Shown piece by piece: positions 52,998-60,315 of a stretch of 64,000 nt of DNA; position 1 is the stretch's first letter; each line of letters begins with the position of its first letter. Made by a program: the position numbers and the translations under genes. The notes under the pieces are model-generated. The model saw only the letters and a program-made list of their open reading frames with translations, made no database searches and was not told the DNA's origin. Origin of the DNA: Flavobacterium frigidimaris (lineage in GTDB: Bacteria > Bacteroidota > Bacteroidia > Flavobacteriales > Flavobacteriaceae). Where the stretch lies: positions 1-64,000 of the forward strand of contig FQWG01000026.1 in assembly GCA_900129595.1 (NCBI GenBank), written 5' to 3'.

Positions 52998-53678
52998 TTA
53001 AACAACAATTTTAAAATTTTTCAACATTTCTTTTTCTCCTTTTCCTGTTATTATAATTGCCCTTGAATCTTTTGTTCTTCTGATCCAGTCTTGCTCCAGC
53101 ATTTTATTCAACAGCAAAGTTCCTACTGAACCTGCGATATGATATCTTCTTTCACTCCAGTCGAGGCAAGGTTTTAAGAATATTCTTTTTTGTTTTTTGG
53201 CGTCTCCGATATTAACCCCAAAATCTGAGAACCATTTTTCTCCTTCAGGACTAATTTCGAAAGTATTATTCTTTTCGATAATTATTTTTTGTTCCAATAA
53301 GCTATCAGCTAAAGCCACACCTATTTTCCCGGCCAAATGATCGTAACACGTTCGGCAATATTTTACGGGAGGGTAATTCTCTATTTTCTTTTTTGAAGAA
53401 ATCTCCGGCTTGGGAATAAGATTTGCCATTGCTTCAACAACATATGCTACTTCTTTACTCGAAAATCTATAATATTTATGTCGGCCTTGTTTTTCTACAC
53501 TAAGTAAATTCGCTTCAAGAAGTTTTCCCAAATGCATACTAATGTTTTGAGGAGATGTATTTACAGCAATCGAAAGTTCTGTAGCTGTAAAAGCCCTTCC
53601 GTCCAGCAATGTCCACATGATGGCAGCACGCGTAGCATCACCAATTAATCCTGCAGCTTTTATAAATTGATCTTCCAT
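52998..53678 (-). CDS. ArsR-type winged-helix regulator with C-terminal extension
   Basis: Protein of 226 residues. An N-terminal winged helix (about 1-95) shows GDATRAAIMWTLLDGRAFTATELSIAVNTSPQNISMHLGKLLEANLL and a wing with KQGRHKYYRFS. The C-terminal 120 residues contain YCRTCYDHLAGKIGVALADSLL and are typical of the long ArsR-like regulators. It is divergent from the P450/ABM genes. A perfect palindrome overlaps the P450 -7 box, so repression of that unit is likely. Confidence 0.9.
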   Translation of the reverse strand: MEDQFIKAAGLIGDATRAAIMWTLLDGRAFTATELSIAVNTSPQNISMHLGKLLEANLLSVEKQGRHKYYRFSSKEVAYVVEAMANLIPKPEISSKKKIENYPPVKYCRTCYDHLAGKIGVALADSLLEQKIIIEKNNTFEISPEGEKWFSDFGVNIGDAKKQKRIFLKPCLDWSERRYHIAGSVGTLLLNKMLEQDWIRRTKDSRAIIITGKGEKEMLKNFKIVV

Positions 53679-53719
53679 TAGATTTTCATAGTTAAATATA
53701 GAATGAACTATTGATCTGT

Positions 53720-53736
53720 AAAGTTAAATAACTTTG
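53720..53736 (+). promoter_or_regulatory. Candidate ArsR operator overlapping the P450 promoter
   Basis: AAAGTTA-AA-TAACTTT (53720-53735) is a perfect 7-2-7 palindrome. The -7 box TAACTTTG (53729-53736) lies partly inside it, 15 bp before the ATG at 53752. Confidence 0.6.
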
Positions 53737-53751
53737 CTAAAAACAATCTAC

Positions 53752-54903
53752 ATGACCTCTACTTTATTTCTTCTGTCCCATGTTCAGGATCCTTATTCGA
53801 TATATAAATTTATGATGGATAAAAACCCAATTCATTGGGATGACGAGAACAAAATCTGGGCAATTTATTCTTATGAATATTGTATTGAAGTTTTAAAAAA
53901 TCCTAATGCTTTTATTCCGGTTATAAACCTGAATAACGAACAGCAACTGAGCAAACATGCTCTAGACATTCTGACTAACCTTACGAGATTGTCAAATGGG
54001 ACTGAGCATACGATAAATCGTGAAATTGCCAGTTTACTGTTTTCGAACCTAAAATCTGTAGTTATCAATACCATTATTTCTCAATTGATAAAGGATGATT
54101 TAATCGAAAATAAAATAGATTGGGTAAATGCGGTTTGTAAAAAACTACCAGTTTTAGTTGTTTTAAAAAGTTTCGGTTTTACAGATAATGATTGTGAATT
54201 TGTTTTGGATAAAATTGAAACTTTGGTCAAAATAATGCTTCCGGATAAAACAGAAGAACAAGTAAAATTGATCAATGAAATTGCTGAAGAGATCTTTTCT
54301 ATGGTAGAAAAACAACTTTCGCGACTAGATTTCTACAATCCTTTATTAAATAAAATATCCGAGTCAGAAGTTCTTTCGATTGGCGAAATAAAAATAAAAG
54401 CTATTAGTAATTTAATCGGATTATTGATTCAGAGTTATGATGCTGGTCGCGGAATCTTGAGTAATTCATTATTACAGATTATCAAACACAAAACTTTTGC
54501 TGATAGAACAACAATAGAAAAATCGGTGATCGAAACTTTGAGATTTGATCCGCCAATTCATAATACAAGGCGAATTGCAAATGCAGATATTGCTTTAGGA
54601 GAAACCATAATTAAAAAAGGCGAAAAAATATTCGTCGTTCTTGCTGCAGCCAATAGGGATTCTGAAAAATTCGAAAACGAATCAAATTTTGATATAGAAC
54701 GTTTTAATAATAATGAGAATTTGACTTTCGGGGTTGGCGGCCATCAATGTCTGGCCAAATATTTTTCGATTAACCTGACGACTGATGCTTTATGGTTTTT
54801 ATTTAATGAATATAAAACGGTTACACTTTTAGACCATAATATAGAATACGAACCAATGATAAACGCCAGATTACCAAAAAGTATCTGGATTTTGGCACAA
54901 TAA
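53752..54903 (+). CDS. Cytochrome P450
   Basis: Soluble P450 of 383 residues from the ATG at 53752 (a TTG 18 bases earlier is in frame). The heme-thiolate Cys is near residue 333 in FGVGGHQCLAKY. The K-helix ExxR is ETLR at about 261-264, followed by FDPPIHNTRRIAN. The I-helix reads SYDAGRGILSN, so the usual acid-alcohol pair (AGxD/E-T) is missing. There is no redox partner gene nearby. It is followed 12 bp later by an ABM-fold gene and preceded by a divergent ArsR-type regulator. The substrate is unknown. Confidence 0.92.
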   Translation: MTSTLFLLSHVQDPYSIYKFMMDKNPIHWDDENKIWAIYSYEYCIEVLKNPNAFIPVINLNNEQQLSKHALDILTNLTRLSNGTEHTINREIASLLFSNLKSVVINTIISQLIKDDLIENKIDWVNAVCKKLPVLVVLKSFGFTDNDCEFVLDKIETLVKIMLPDKTEEQVKLINEIAEEIFSMVEKQLSRLDFYNPLLNKISESEVLSIGEIKIKAISNLIGLLIQSYDAGRGILSNSLLQIIKHKTFADRTTIEKSVIETLRFDPPIHNTRRIANADIALGETIIKKGEKIFVVLAAANRDSEKFENESNFDIERFNNNENLTFGVGGHQCLAKYFSINLTTDALWFLFNEYKTVTLLDHNIEYEPMINARLPKSIWILAQ

Positions 54904-54915
54904 TAAAACAAAAAT

Positions 54916-55260
54916 ATGATAGCAGTAATTTTTGAAGTAATCCCTAATGAAGGGAAAAAAGAAGAATATCTGGATATCGCGGCAAGTCTGCGACCTGAAT
55001 TAGATCATATCGAAGGATTTATATCGATAGAACGTTTTCAGAGTTTTAGCAATCCCGATAAAGTTTTGTCATTATCTTTCTGGAAAGATGAAGCAAGTAT
55101 CCAGCAATGGCGCAATCTAGAAATGCATCGCCACGCTCAGGCAAAAGGCAGAAATGAAGTTTTTAAGGATTATCATTTAAGGACTGCCACTGTTGTTCGT
55201 GATTATGGAATGTTTGAACGAAAGGAAACTCCGGAAGATAGCACTTCTTATCATAAATAA
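54916..55260 (+). CDS. ABM (antibiotic biosynthesis monooxygenase) family protein
   Basis: Small protein of 114 residues with the dimeric ferredoxin-like ABM fold: MIAVIFEVIPNEGKKEEYLDIAASL, GFISIERFQS and LSLSFWKDEASIQQWRN. Members include cofactor-free monooxygenases and heme-degrading or stress proteins. It is cotranscribed with the P450 and probably acts on the same compound or its product. Confidence 0.9.
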   Translation: MIAVIFEVIPNEGKKEEYLDIAASLRPELDHIEGFISIERFQSFSNPDKVLSLSFWKDEASIQQWRNLEMHRHAQAKGRNEVFKDYHLRTATVVRDYGMFERKETPEDSTSYHK

Positions 55261-55315
55261 AGGTTCAAAGCTGCGGAGACTCAAAGGGGCAAAGGTTTTT
55301 CTTTTGATTGAGGAA

Positions 55316-55386
55316 AATCTAAAATCTGAAATCTGAAATTCTAAGAAGTCTAACAATCTAAAGATCTAAAATCTAAGAAGTCTAAA
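55316..55386. repeat. TCTAAAATCTGAAATCTG-type repeat (family B)
   Basis: A run of ATCTAAAATCTGAAATC and TAACAATCTAAAGATCTAAA words, all in one orientation, lies between the ABM gene and rluF. It resembles one arm of the palindrome at 32978-33077. Confidence 0.5.
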
Positions 55387-55405
55387 TTTTGCTTACTTTT
55401 GCAGT

Positions 55406-56257
55406 ATGGAAGAGAATTTAAAACGTCTGAATAAATTTATTGGTGAAACAGGATACTGTTCCCGCCGTGAAGCCGATAAACTTATTGAAGAAGGACGCGT
55501 AACAATAAATGGTATTGTGCCGGAAATGGGAACCAAAGTTTCGCAAAACGACGAAGTACGTATTGACGGAAAACTGATTGTTGAGAAACACGAAAAACTT
55601 GTTTACCTGGCTTTCAACAAACCTGTTGGAATTGAATGTACAACGAATCTGGAAGTTCGAAATAATATTGTGGATTATATCAATTACCCTAAGCGTATTT
55701 TCCCAATCGGGCGATTGGACAAAGCGAGTGAAGGATTAATTTTTATGACTAATGACGGCGATATCGTAAACAAGATTTTGCGCGCCAGAAACAATCACGA
55801 AAAAGAATATACCGTAACGGTAAACAAACCTATCACGGAACGTTTTATACAACGTATGGGAAATGGTGTTCCGATTTTAGATACTGTTACTAAAAAATGT
55901 AAAGTCGAACAAATTAGTCAATTTACTTTTAAAATCATTTTAACACAGGGTTTAAACCGTCAAATTCGTAGAATGACGGAATATCTGGGTTATGACGTAA
56001 CGGCGCTTAAACGTATCAGAATCATCAATATTTCGCTTGATGTTCCGGTTGGGCGTTATCGCGATTTGACAGATGACGAAATCAAAGAGTTAAATCATTT
56101 AATTGAACCGTCAAGTAAAACGGAAGAAGCGAGTTTACCAAAACCAGAAGCTCCAAGACGAAGAACCGATTTTTTATCAAAAGAGGATGTTCCAAAACGA
56201 AGAACGGATTTTATATCAAAGGATGATCCGAGATTTAAGAAAAAAGGAGACTATTAA
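55406..56257 (+). CDS. rluF: 23S rRNA pseudouridine synthase, RluF type
   Basis: Enzyme of 283 residues that isomerises a uridine in 23S rRNA (position 2604 for E. coli RluF). An N-terminal S4 RNA-binding domain (about 4-60; RLNKFIGETGYCSRREADKLI) precedes the catalytic domain with Asp105 in GRLDKASEGL and LTQGLNRQIRRM. The C-terminal 45 residues form a basic tail with a tandem PRRRTDFLSKED / PKRRTDFISKDD repeat, absent from the E. coli enzyme. TACTTTTG at 55394-55401 lies so close to the ATG that transcripts may be nearly leaderless. Confidence 0.93.
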   Translation: MEENLKRLNKFIGETGYCSRREADKLIEEGRVTINGIVPEMGTKVSQNDEVRIDGKLIVEKHEKLVYLAFNKPVGIECTTNLEVRNNIVDYINYPKRIFPIGRLDKASEGLIFMTNDGDIVNKILRARNNHEKEYTVTVNKPITERFIQRMGNGVPILDTVTKKCKVEQISQFTFKIILTQGLNRQIRRMTEYLGYDVTALKRIRIINISLDVPVGRYRDLTDDEIKELNHLIEPSSKTEEASLPKPEAPRRRTDFLSKEDVPKRRTDFISKDDPRFKKKGDY

Positions 56258-56263
56258 TTTCAT

Positions 56264-56301
56264 AAAAAAAATCCATTCGTTGCAACGAATGGATTTTTTT
56301 T
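56264..56301. terminator. Bidirectional terminator between rluF and corA
   Basis: A perfect palindrome ATCCATTCGTTG/CAACGAATGGAT is flanked by an A-run and a T-run, between convergent genes. Confidence 0.92.
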
Positions 56302-56324
56302 ACATACTTTTTAAATCTTATTAA

Positions 56325-57275
56325 TCAGAACCATCTTCTTCTTTTAAATAAAAATGCTCCAACAGAAGACAAAATAACGGAGACGAAAAGAAGAATCCAA
56401 AAACCATATTTACTTTCTTCTAAGCCATTCGGGACATTCATTCCGTACAAACTCGCAATTAAGGTAGGAATCATTAAAATAATAGAGATCGAAGTCATTT
56501 GCTTCATTATATTATTCATATTGTTTGAAATTACCGAAGCATAGGCGTCCATCATTCCGGTCAGGATATTGCTGTAGATATTGGCCGTGTCCTGCGCCTG
56601 GCCTAATTCGATATCAACATCTTCCAGCAAATCAGGATCGAAGTGTTCTCTGTGGGCTTTTAAATTTTTAATTCGGTGAAACAAAACATGGTTTCCTTTT
56701 AGGGAAGTAATAAAAAACACGAGACATTTTTCTATTTGCAAAAGTGCCTGCAATTCTTCATTTTTGATCGATTTCTCTAAATTATCTTCGGCCAGTTTTA
56801 TCTTTTGGTTGATTTGCTTCAGGTATTTTAAATACCAAACACTAGATGACAATAATAATCTTAAAACCAGATCGAAGTTGTCTTTTATATGAATATTTTT
56901 TCGCTTGGTGTATTGTACAAAATCGGCAATAATTTCTGTTCTGTAAAAGCTGATCGTAACACAAACATCTCCTTTGAAAATTAAACCCATCGGGATGGTC
57001 TGAAAAGGCAGTTTAACATCGTCACTTTTTATAGGAACACGCATAATAATCAGCGCCCAGCCATCTTCTATTTCAATACGGGGTCTTTCATCGATATCTT
57101 CGATATCATTATAAAAAGCTTCCGGAATCTGAAGTTCTTCAAGTAAATATTTTTTTTCTGATGCTGAAGGAGATTCAATATTGATCCAGCAATTTGGAGT
57201 CCATTCTTTTGTCTCTATTAATCCGTTGTTGTTATTGTAAAAAGCTTTCATTTCAAAATTGCAGGGTTTTATCAT
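56325..57275 (-). CDS. corA: CorA-like Mg2+/Co2+ transporter
   Basis: Inner-membrane divalent cation channel of 316 residues. A large cytosolic N-terminal domain is followed by two membrane helices at the C-terminus. The signature YGMNVP lies at the end of the first, and the short loop NGLEESKYGFW follows. It forms pentamers in the family. It stands alone with a terminator on its 3' side. Confidence 0.94.
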   Translation of the reverse strand: MIKPCNFEMKAFYNNNNGLIETKEWTPNCWINIESPSASEKKYLLEELQIPEAFYNDIEDIDERPRIEIEDGWALIIMRVPIKSDDVKLPFQTIPMGLIFKGDVCVTISFYRTEIIADFVQYTKRKNIHIKDNFDLVLRLLLSSSVWYLKYLKQINQKIKLAEDNLEKSIKNEELQALLQIEKCLVFFITSLKGNHVLFHRIKNLKAHREHFDPDLLEDVDIELGQAQDTANIYSNILTGMMDAYASVISNNMNNIMKQMTSISIILMIPTLIASLYGMNVPNGLEESKYGFWILLFVSVILSSVGAFLFKRRRWF

Positions 57276-57416
57276 AGCATTTTGAGATGATTCAAAAGCT
57301 ATTTTAATTTAATACTAACGAATAATAATCGTCCATTGGAGAAGTAGTTTTTTAAAGTGCTGCAAAAGTATCCTTTATTTTTAAAACCCAAAACTTTAAA
57401 GCAATAATTAGACATT

Positions 57417-57452
57417 AAAAAACCGTCTTAACAATTGAGTAAGACGGTTTTT
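57417..57452 (-). terminator. Terminator after the DUF4153-type gene
   Basis: AAAAAACCGTCTTA and TAAGACGGTTTTT form a 13-bp stem with a 9-nt loop just beyond the stop at 57463. Confidence 0.88.
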
Positions 57453-57462
57453 AGAATTATTA

Positions 57463-58845
57463 TTATTTCTTCAGAAATTCATAATACAACGCTTTTGATA
57501 AAAAAGTTTTATTTTGATATTCATCAATTTGTTCTTCTCTATTCATTTCAATTATTTGCCCTTCTAAATGAAGCTTTGAAAAATATGCTCTTCGGGCTTC
57601 ATCATTAAAATTCAAACCGCTCAAAAATATTGGCTCTACACATTTATTCACTGCGATATTATAAGTAGTAATCAGATTTCCCCAATTTATAAAACTGCAC
57701 AATAAAACCGTTCCATAAAAATACCAGACCATTTGGTTGGCCAGATAAGCATTTGTTTTTTGCTTTGTGATTTTAAAAAAGACAAAAACCAAACCTATAA
57801 TGGCCAGGATCAGAAAAGCATAAACTCCCAATCGTTTGTACGTTAATCCGAAAACCGAAATATACTCTGAGTTTTTAATAATGGTACTTACGATTAAAAG
57901 TCCATTTAAGACAATCCAGATTTTAGCCAGTTTTTTAAGCCAGACTGCTTTTTTATCAAAATTGAATCCGCCCTTGAAATAGAACATGATTACACCAACA
58001 GCCATTATTATTGAGAAAATTACAGAATTGACTCTTTCGTGTGTATCGGCACTTAAGTTTGATTTTTCTATTACTTCAAAAAACTGTTCGTAATTGTAGG
58101 TTACAATAAATACTAAAAGCATAATGTTTAGCAGTACTAAAGTGATTTCACCACTTTTTCTCTCGAAGTCAATATCTAAAAACGAAAATGTACTTTGATT
58201 TTTAATTTCGGCTATATTCTTAAAATCATTGTCTAATAATTCGTTTTTTTCATAACAAACTTCGGGTACCCAGTAATTCCAGAAACTGAATGAAATATAA
58301 AACCCTAAAACGCCAATTAAGATAACTTCGACAATATCGATATCTAAAGTATAATCTGTCAGCAAAGATGAGAAATGAGTACTTCCGAAAGAATAGGCTG
58401 TAAAAAATACTATTAGAAAAACAGTGGGAATAATAAAATAGGCCACCAGCTTTTTAGCAAAATTATTGTGAATCTTTCTCTCCGGAAGCCACTGGCTGAA
58501 CATAAAAATACGGCCAATTGAAGCAAAGGCATTTAGAAATACAAGCGGAAAAACCTGTACTATTTTAAGCTTCGAATCCTGGGTCTTAAACTGTAAAAAA
58601 AGAATTGACAGTGCCAAAGCCAGAAAGGACACAAAATCGCCGTACCAGGCAAAAGCCAGACAAGATAAAACCGAAGTAACGACCAGGATCAGATGTGACC
58701 TGTCAGTAAACCGATCCTGAAAGAAATAACAGATTGAACCGGTTAACAATAGTCCGAAAATAGCGAGGTTCACTCCTATTGACTCGTTGTAAAAAAGCAG
58801 TGTAAATACTATACTGCAAGCTAGAATGATTTGATGTTTTTTCAT
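57463..58845 (-). CDS. Polytopic DUF4153/DUF4173-type membrane protein
   Basis: Integral membrane protein of 460 residues with about eleven hydrophobic segments, including LAIFGLLLTGSICYFF, FVSFLALALSILFL, FIIPTVFLIVFFTAYSFG and YAFLILAIIGLVFVFF. The sequence resembles DUF4153/DUF4173 proteins. No catalytic motif is visible and the function is unknown. It is downstream of a small winged-helix gene, with a palindrome shared between their upstream regions, so it is probably controlled by that regulator. Confidence 0.75.
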   Translation of the reverse strand: MKKHQIILACSIVFTLLFYNESIGVNLAIFGLLLTGSICYFFQDRFTDRSHLILVVTSVLSCLAFAWYGDFVSFLALALSILFLQFKTQDSKLKIVQVFPLVFLNAFASIGRIFMFSQWLPERKIHNNFAKKLVAYFIIPTVFLIVFFTAYSFGSTHFSSLLTDYTLDIDIVEVILIGVLGFYISFSFWNYWVPEVCYEKNELLDNDFKNIAEIKNQSTFSFLDIDFERKSGEITLVLLNIMLLVFIVTYNYEQFFEVIEKSNLSADTHERVNSVIFSIIMAVGVIMFYFKGGFNFDKKAVWLKKLAKIWIVLNGLLIVSTIIKNSEYISVFGLTYKRLGVYAFLILAIIGLVFVFFKITKQKTNAYLANQMVWYFYGTVLLCSFINWGNLITTYNIAVNKCVEPIFLSGLNFNDEARRAYFSKLHLEGQIIEMNREEQIDEYQNKTFLSKALYYEFLKK

Positions 58846-58944
58846 ATTTGTTGAATTTATTTATTAGAGGTCAAATATGTTATCGCCTTTTTTTTATAGG
58901 TTTTGTTTTTTTAGTGGCGATTTCATTGTTTTAATTTTTAAAAG

Positions 58945-58963
58945 TACTTTGCTTTTCAAAGTA
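58945..58963. promoter_or_regulatory. Operator-like palindrome TACTTTG-N5-CAAAGTA, copy 1
   Basis: Perfect 7-5-7 inverted repeat between the winged-helix gene and the DUF4153-type gene. The same palindrome with one changed base recurs at 59908-59926. Confidence 0.6.
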
Positions 58964-58985
58964 TTTAGATAAAAAAATATAGTTA

Positions 58986-59276
58986 TTACGATTTCATTAA
59001 TTTTTCAAGGTAAGAAAGGTGTTCTTTAAAGGCCGCACGTCCCCTGGGAGTTACCTGATAAGAGGTTTTGGGCTTTTTGCCTACAAACTCTTTTTTAACT
59101 TCAATATATTCAGATTTTTCAAGCGCTGAAGAGTGACTGGCTAAATTACCATCTGTAATGTTCAGAAGATTTTTCATCTCAGTAAAATCAACCCATTCAT
59201 TGACCATCAGAACGGACATAATACCCAATCTGACACGGCTTTCAAAATCTTTATTTAGTTTATCAATAATTCCCAT
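58986..59276 (-). CDS. Small winged-helix transcriptional regulator
   Basis: DNA-binding protein of 96 residues, all one winged helix: SRVRLGIMSVLMVNEWVDFTEMKNLLNITDGNLASHSSALEKSEYIEVKKEFVGKKPKTSYQVTPRGRAAF. It belongs to the MarR/PadR-like HTH_34 type found beside membrane-protein genes. There is no sensor domain. It starts 8 bp after the stop of the membrane-protein gene upstream, so they form an operon, and it probably represses both neighbours through the TACTTTG-N5-CAAAGTA sites. Confidence 0.9.
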   Translation of the reverse strand: MGIIDKLNKDFESRVRLGIMSVLMVNEWVDFTEMKNLLNITDGNLASHSSALEKSEYIEVKKEFVGKKPKTSYQVTPRGRAAFKEHLSYLEKLMKS

Positions 59277-59284
59277 TGCGTGGA

Positions 59285-59899
59285 TTATTTATATTTTTTG
59301 AACATTATTAATCCGTACAAGATATGCAAAATACCAAATCCAATGATCCAAAAAACTAAACCATATCCAATAAAAAAGAGAGAAATAAATCCTAAGCCTA
59401 ACTCACAAAACCCTAAGTATTTAATATCTGAAAAAGTATATTTTTCAGCGTTTATAAGGGCTAAACCATAGAATATTAAAGTTGCAGGCGCTACTAAACC
59501 ATAAATTTCATGGTATAAAAGTGCTAAACAAAATATACCTCCGGCCAAAAGTGGAATGGCTAAATTAAAAAGCATTTTTTTAGTCGCAGATGTCCAGATT
59601 GGCAAATCGTATTTCCTGCTCTTTCTGATGGTAAAAGTCAGTCCAAAAATGAAAGCAAAAGCTAAAATGACTAAACCAGTATAAAACAATTGTGATACTA
59701 AACTGTAAGGAATGGTAATTTGCTCTCCTCCAAAATATTCAATTCCGTTTGCTTTGAACAATTGATAAACGTACAATCCACCAATCAATGCTGACAGACC
59801 GGCAAAAACGCCTGAGAGTCCGCTTAAGGATATAAATCTTGAAGAGCGCTCCATCATGGAACGAATGTGTGCTAAATCTTCTTGGTGCTGCTGATTCAT
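59285..59899 (-). CDS. Four-helix membrane protein cotranscribed with the regulator
   Basis: Hypothetical protein of 204 residues from the ATG at 59899 (MNQQHQEDLAHIRSMMERSSRF). The frame is open to 60034, but that stretch contains the promoter. Five to six hydrophobic segments are arranged in pairs (SGLSGVFAGLSALIGGLYVY, LFYTGLVILAFAFIFGLTF, LFNLAIPLLAGGIFCLALLY, YGLVAPATLIFYGLALI, LGFISLFFIGYGLVFWIIGFGILHILYGL). The N-terminal HIRSMMERSSRFISLSGLSGV pattern is frequent in Bacteroidota proteins next to such regulators. The function is unknown. Confidence 0.82.
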   Translation of the reverse strand: MNQQHQEDLAHIRSMMERSSRFISLSGLSGVFAGLSALIGGLYVYQLFKANGIEYFGGEQITIPYSLVSQLFYTGLVILAFAFIFGLTFTIRKSRKYDLPIWTSATKKMLFNLAIPLLAGGIFCLALLYHEIYGLVAPATLIFYGLALINAEKYTFSDIKYLGFCELGLGFISLFFIGYGLVFWIIGFGILHILYGLIMFKKYK

Positions 59900-59905
59900 A
59901 AATAA

Positions 59906-59949
59906 AGTACTTTGTACTGCAAAGTTATATATTATTTTGAATTGACAAG
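59906..59949 (-). promoter_or_regulatory. Promoter and operator-like palindrome, copy 2
   Basis: On the minus strand, TTG (59946-59948), an 18-bp spacer and TAACTTTG (59920-59927) match the Bacteroidota promoter. TACTTTG-N5-CAAAGTT (59908-59926) overlaps the -7 box, and the nested AGTAC-TTT-GTACT lies at 59906-59918. A repressor bound here would block transcription. Confidence 0.65.
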
Positions 59950-60136
59950 TAAAAAAGGTGATTTTTTTATTAGACCGAATGAATTGTAAATTTTTATATA
60001 CCACCCTGATAGGTTTCTGAAAAACAAAATTCATAGATATCTATAAATATATCGTCCCGCTGGCACTCTATTATAAATTTGGATAATCCCTAAACATCTA
60101 TAATTTGTATGGGATTTCATGAATGAACACAAAGCT

Positions 60137-60247
60137 GCGTGAGGGATAGCAATAAGCTACCGAAGTAGCGTGGATAGCCCAACCCTATTTGCGAAAGGCG
60201 CGCATAAGCGGTATGTTAAGTAGCACCTTTTGTAAATACGGTCACGC
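60137..60247. ncRNA. Structured RNA-like intergenic element (family F)
   Basis: GC-rich relative to its surroundings. An outer pair GCGTGA (60137-60142)/TCACGC (60242-60247) closes a fold. Inside it are a small hairpin GCTAC-CGAA-GTAGC (60156-60169) and a long stem between 60183-60198 and 60226-60241, where several positions pair only as G-U in RNA. Similar GC-rich sequence occurs at 5905-5949 and 36987-37030. It lies in a 416-bp gap between the membrane-protein gene and folD. No ORF or promoter for it was recognised, so it may be part of a neighbouring transcript or a mobile repeat. Confidence 0.5.
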
Positions 60248-60264
60248 TCAAAGTATATAAAACA

Positions 60265-60299
60265 ACAAAGCCTACTCGATTTAGAATAGGCTTTGTTTA
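60265..60299 (-). terminator. Terminator after folD
   Basis: ACAAAGCCTA and TAGGCTTTGT form a 10-bp stem with a 12-nt loop, 17 bp beyond the folD stop. Confidence 0.85.
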
Positions 60300-60315
60300 T
60301 TTTATTTGAAAAGAA

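Noticed and set aside
59900..60034. 45-residue N-terminal extension of the four-helix membrane protein
   Set aside because: It covers a good promoter (TTG-N18-TAACTTTG) and the operator palindrome, so translation should begin at 59899.
60130..60250. Transfer of foreign DNA, suggested by higher GC content
   Set aside because: The GC-rich part is confined to about 110 bp, forms paired stems and has relatives at two other intergenic sites. A structured repeat explains it better than a gene remnant.
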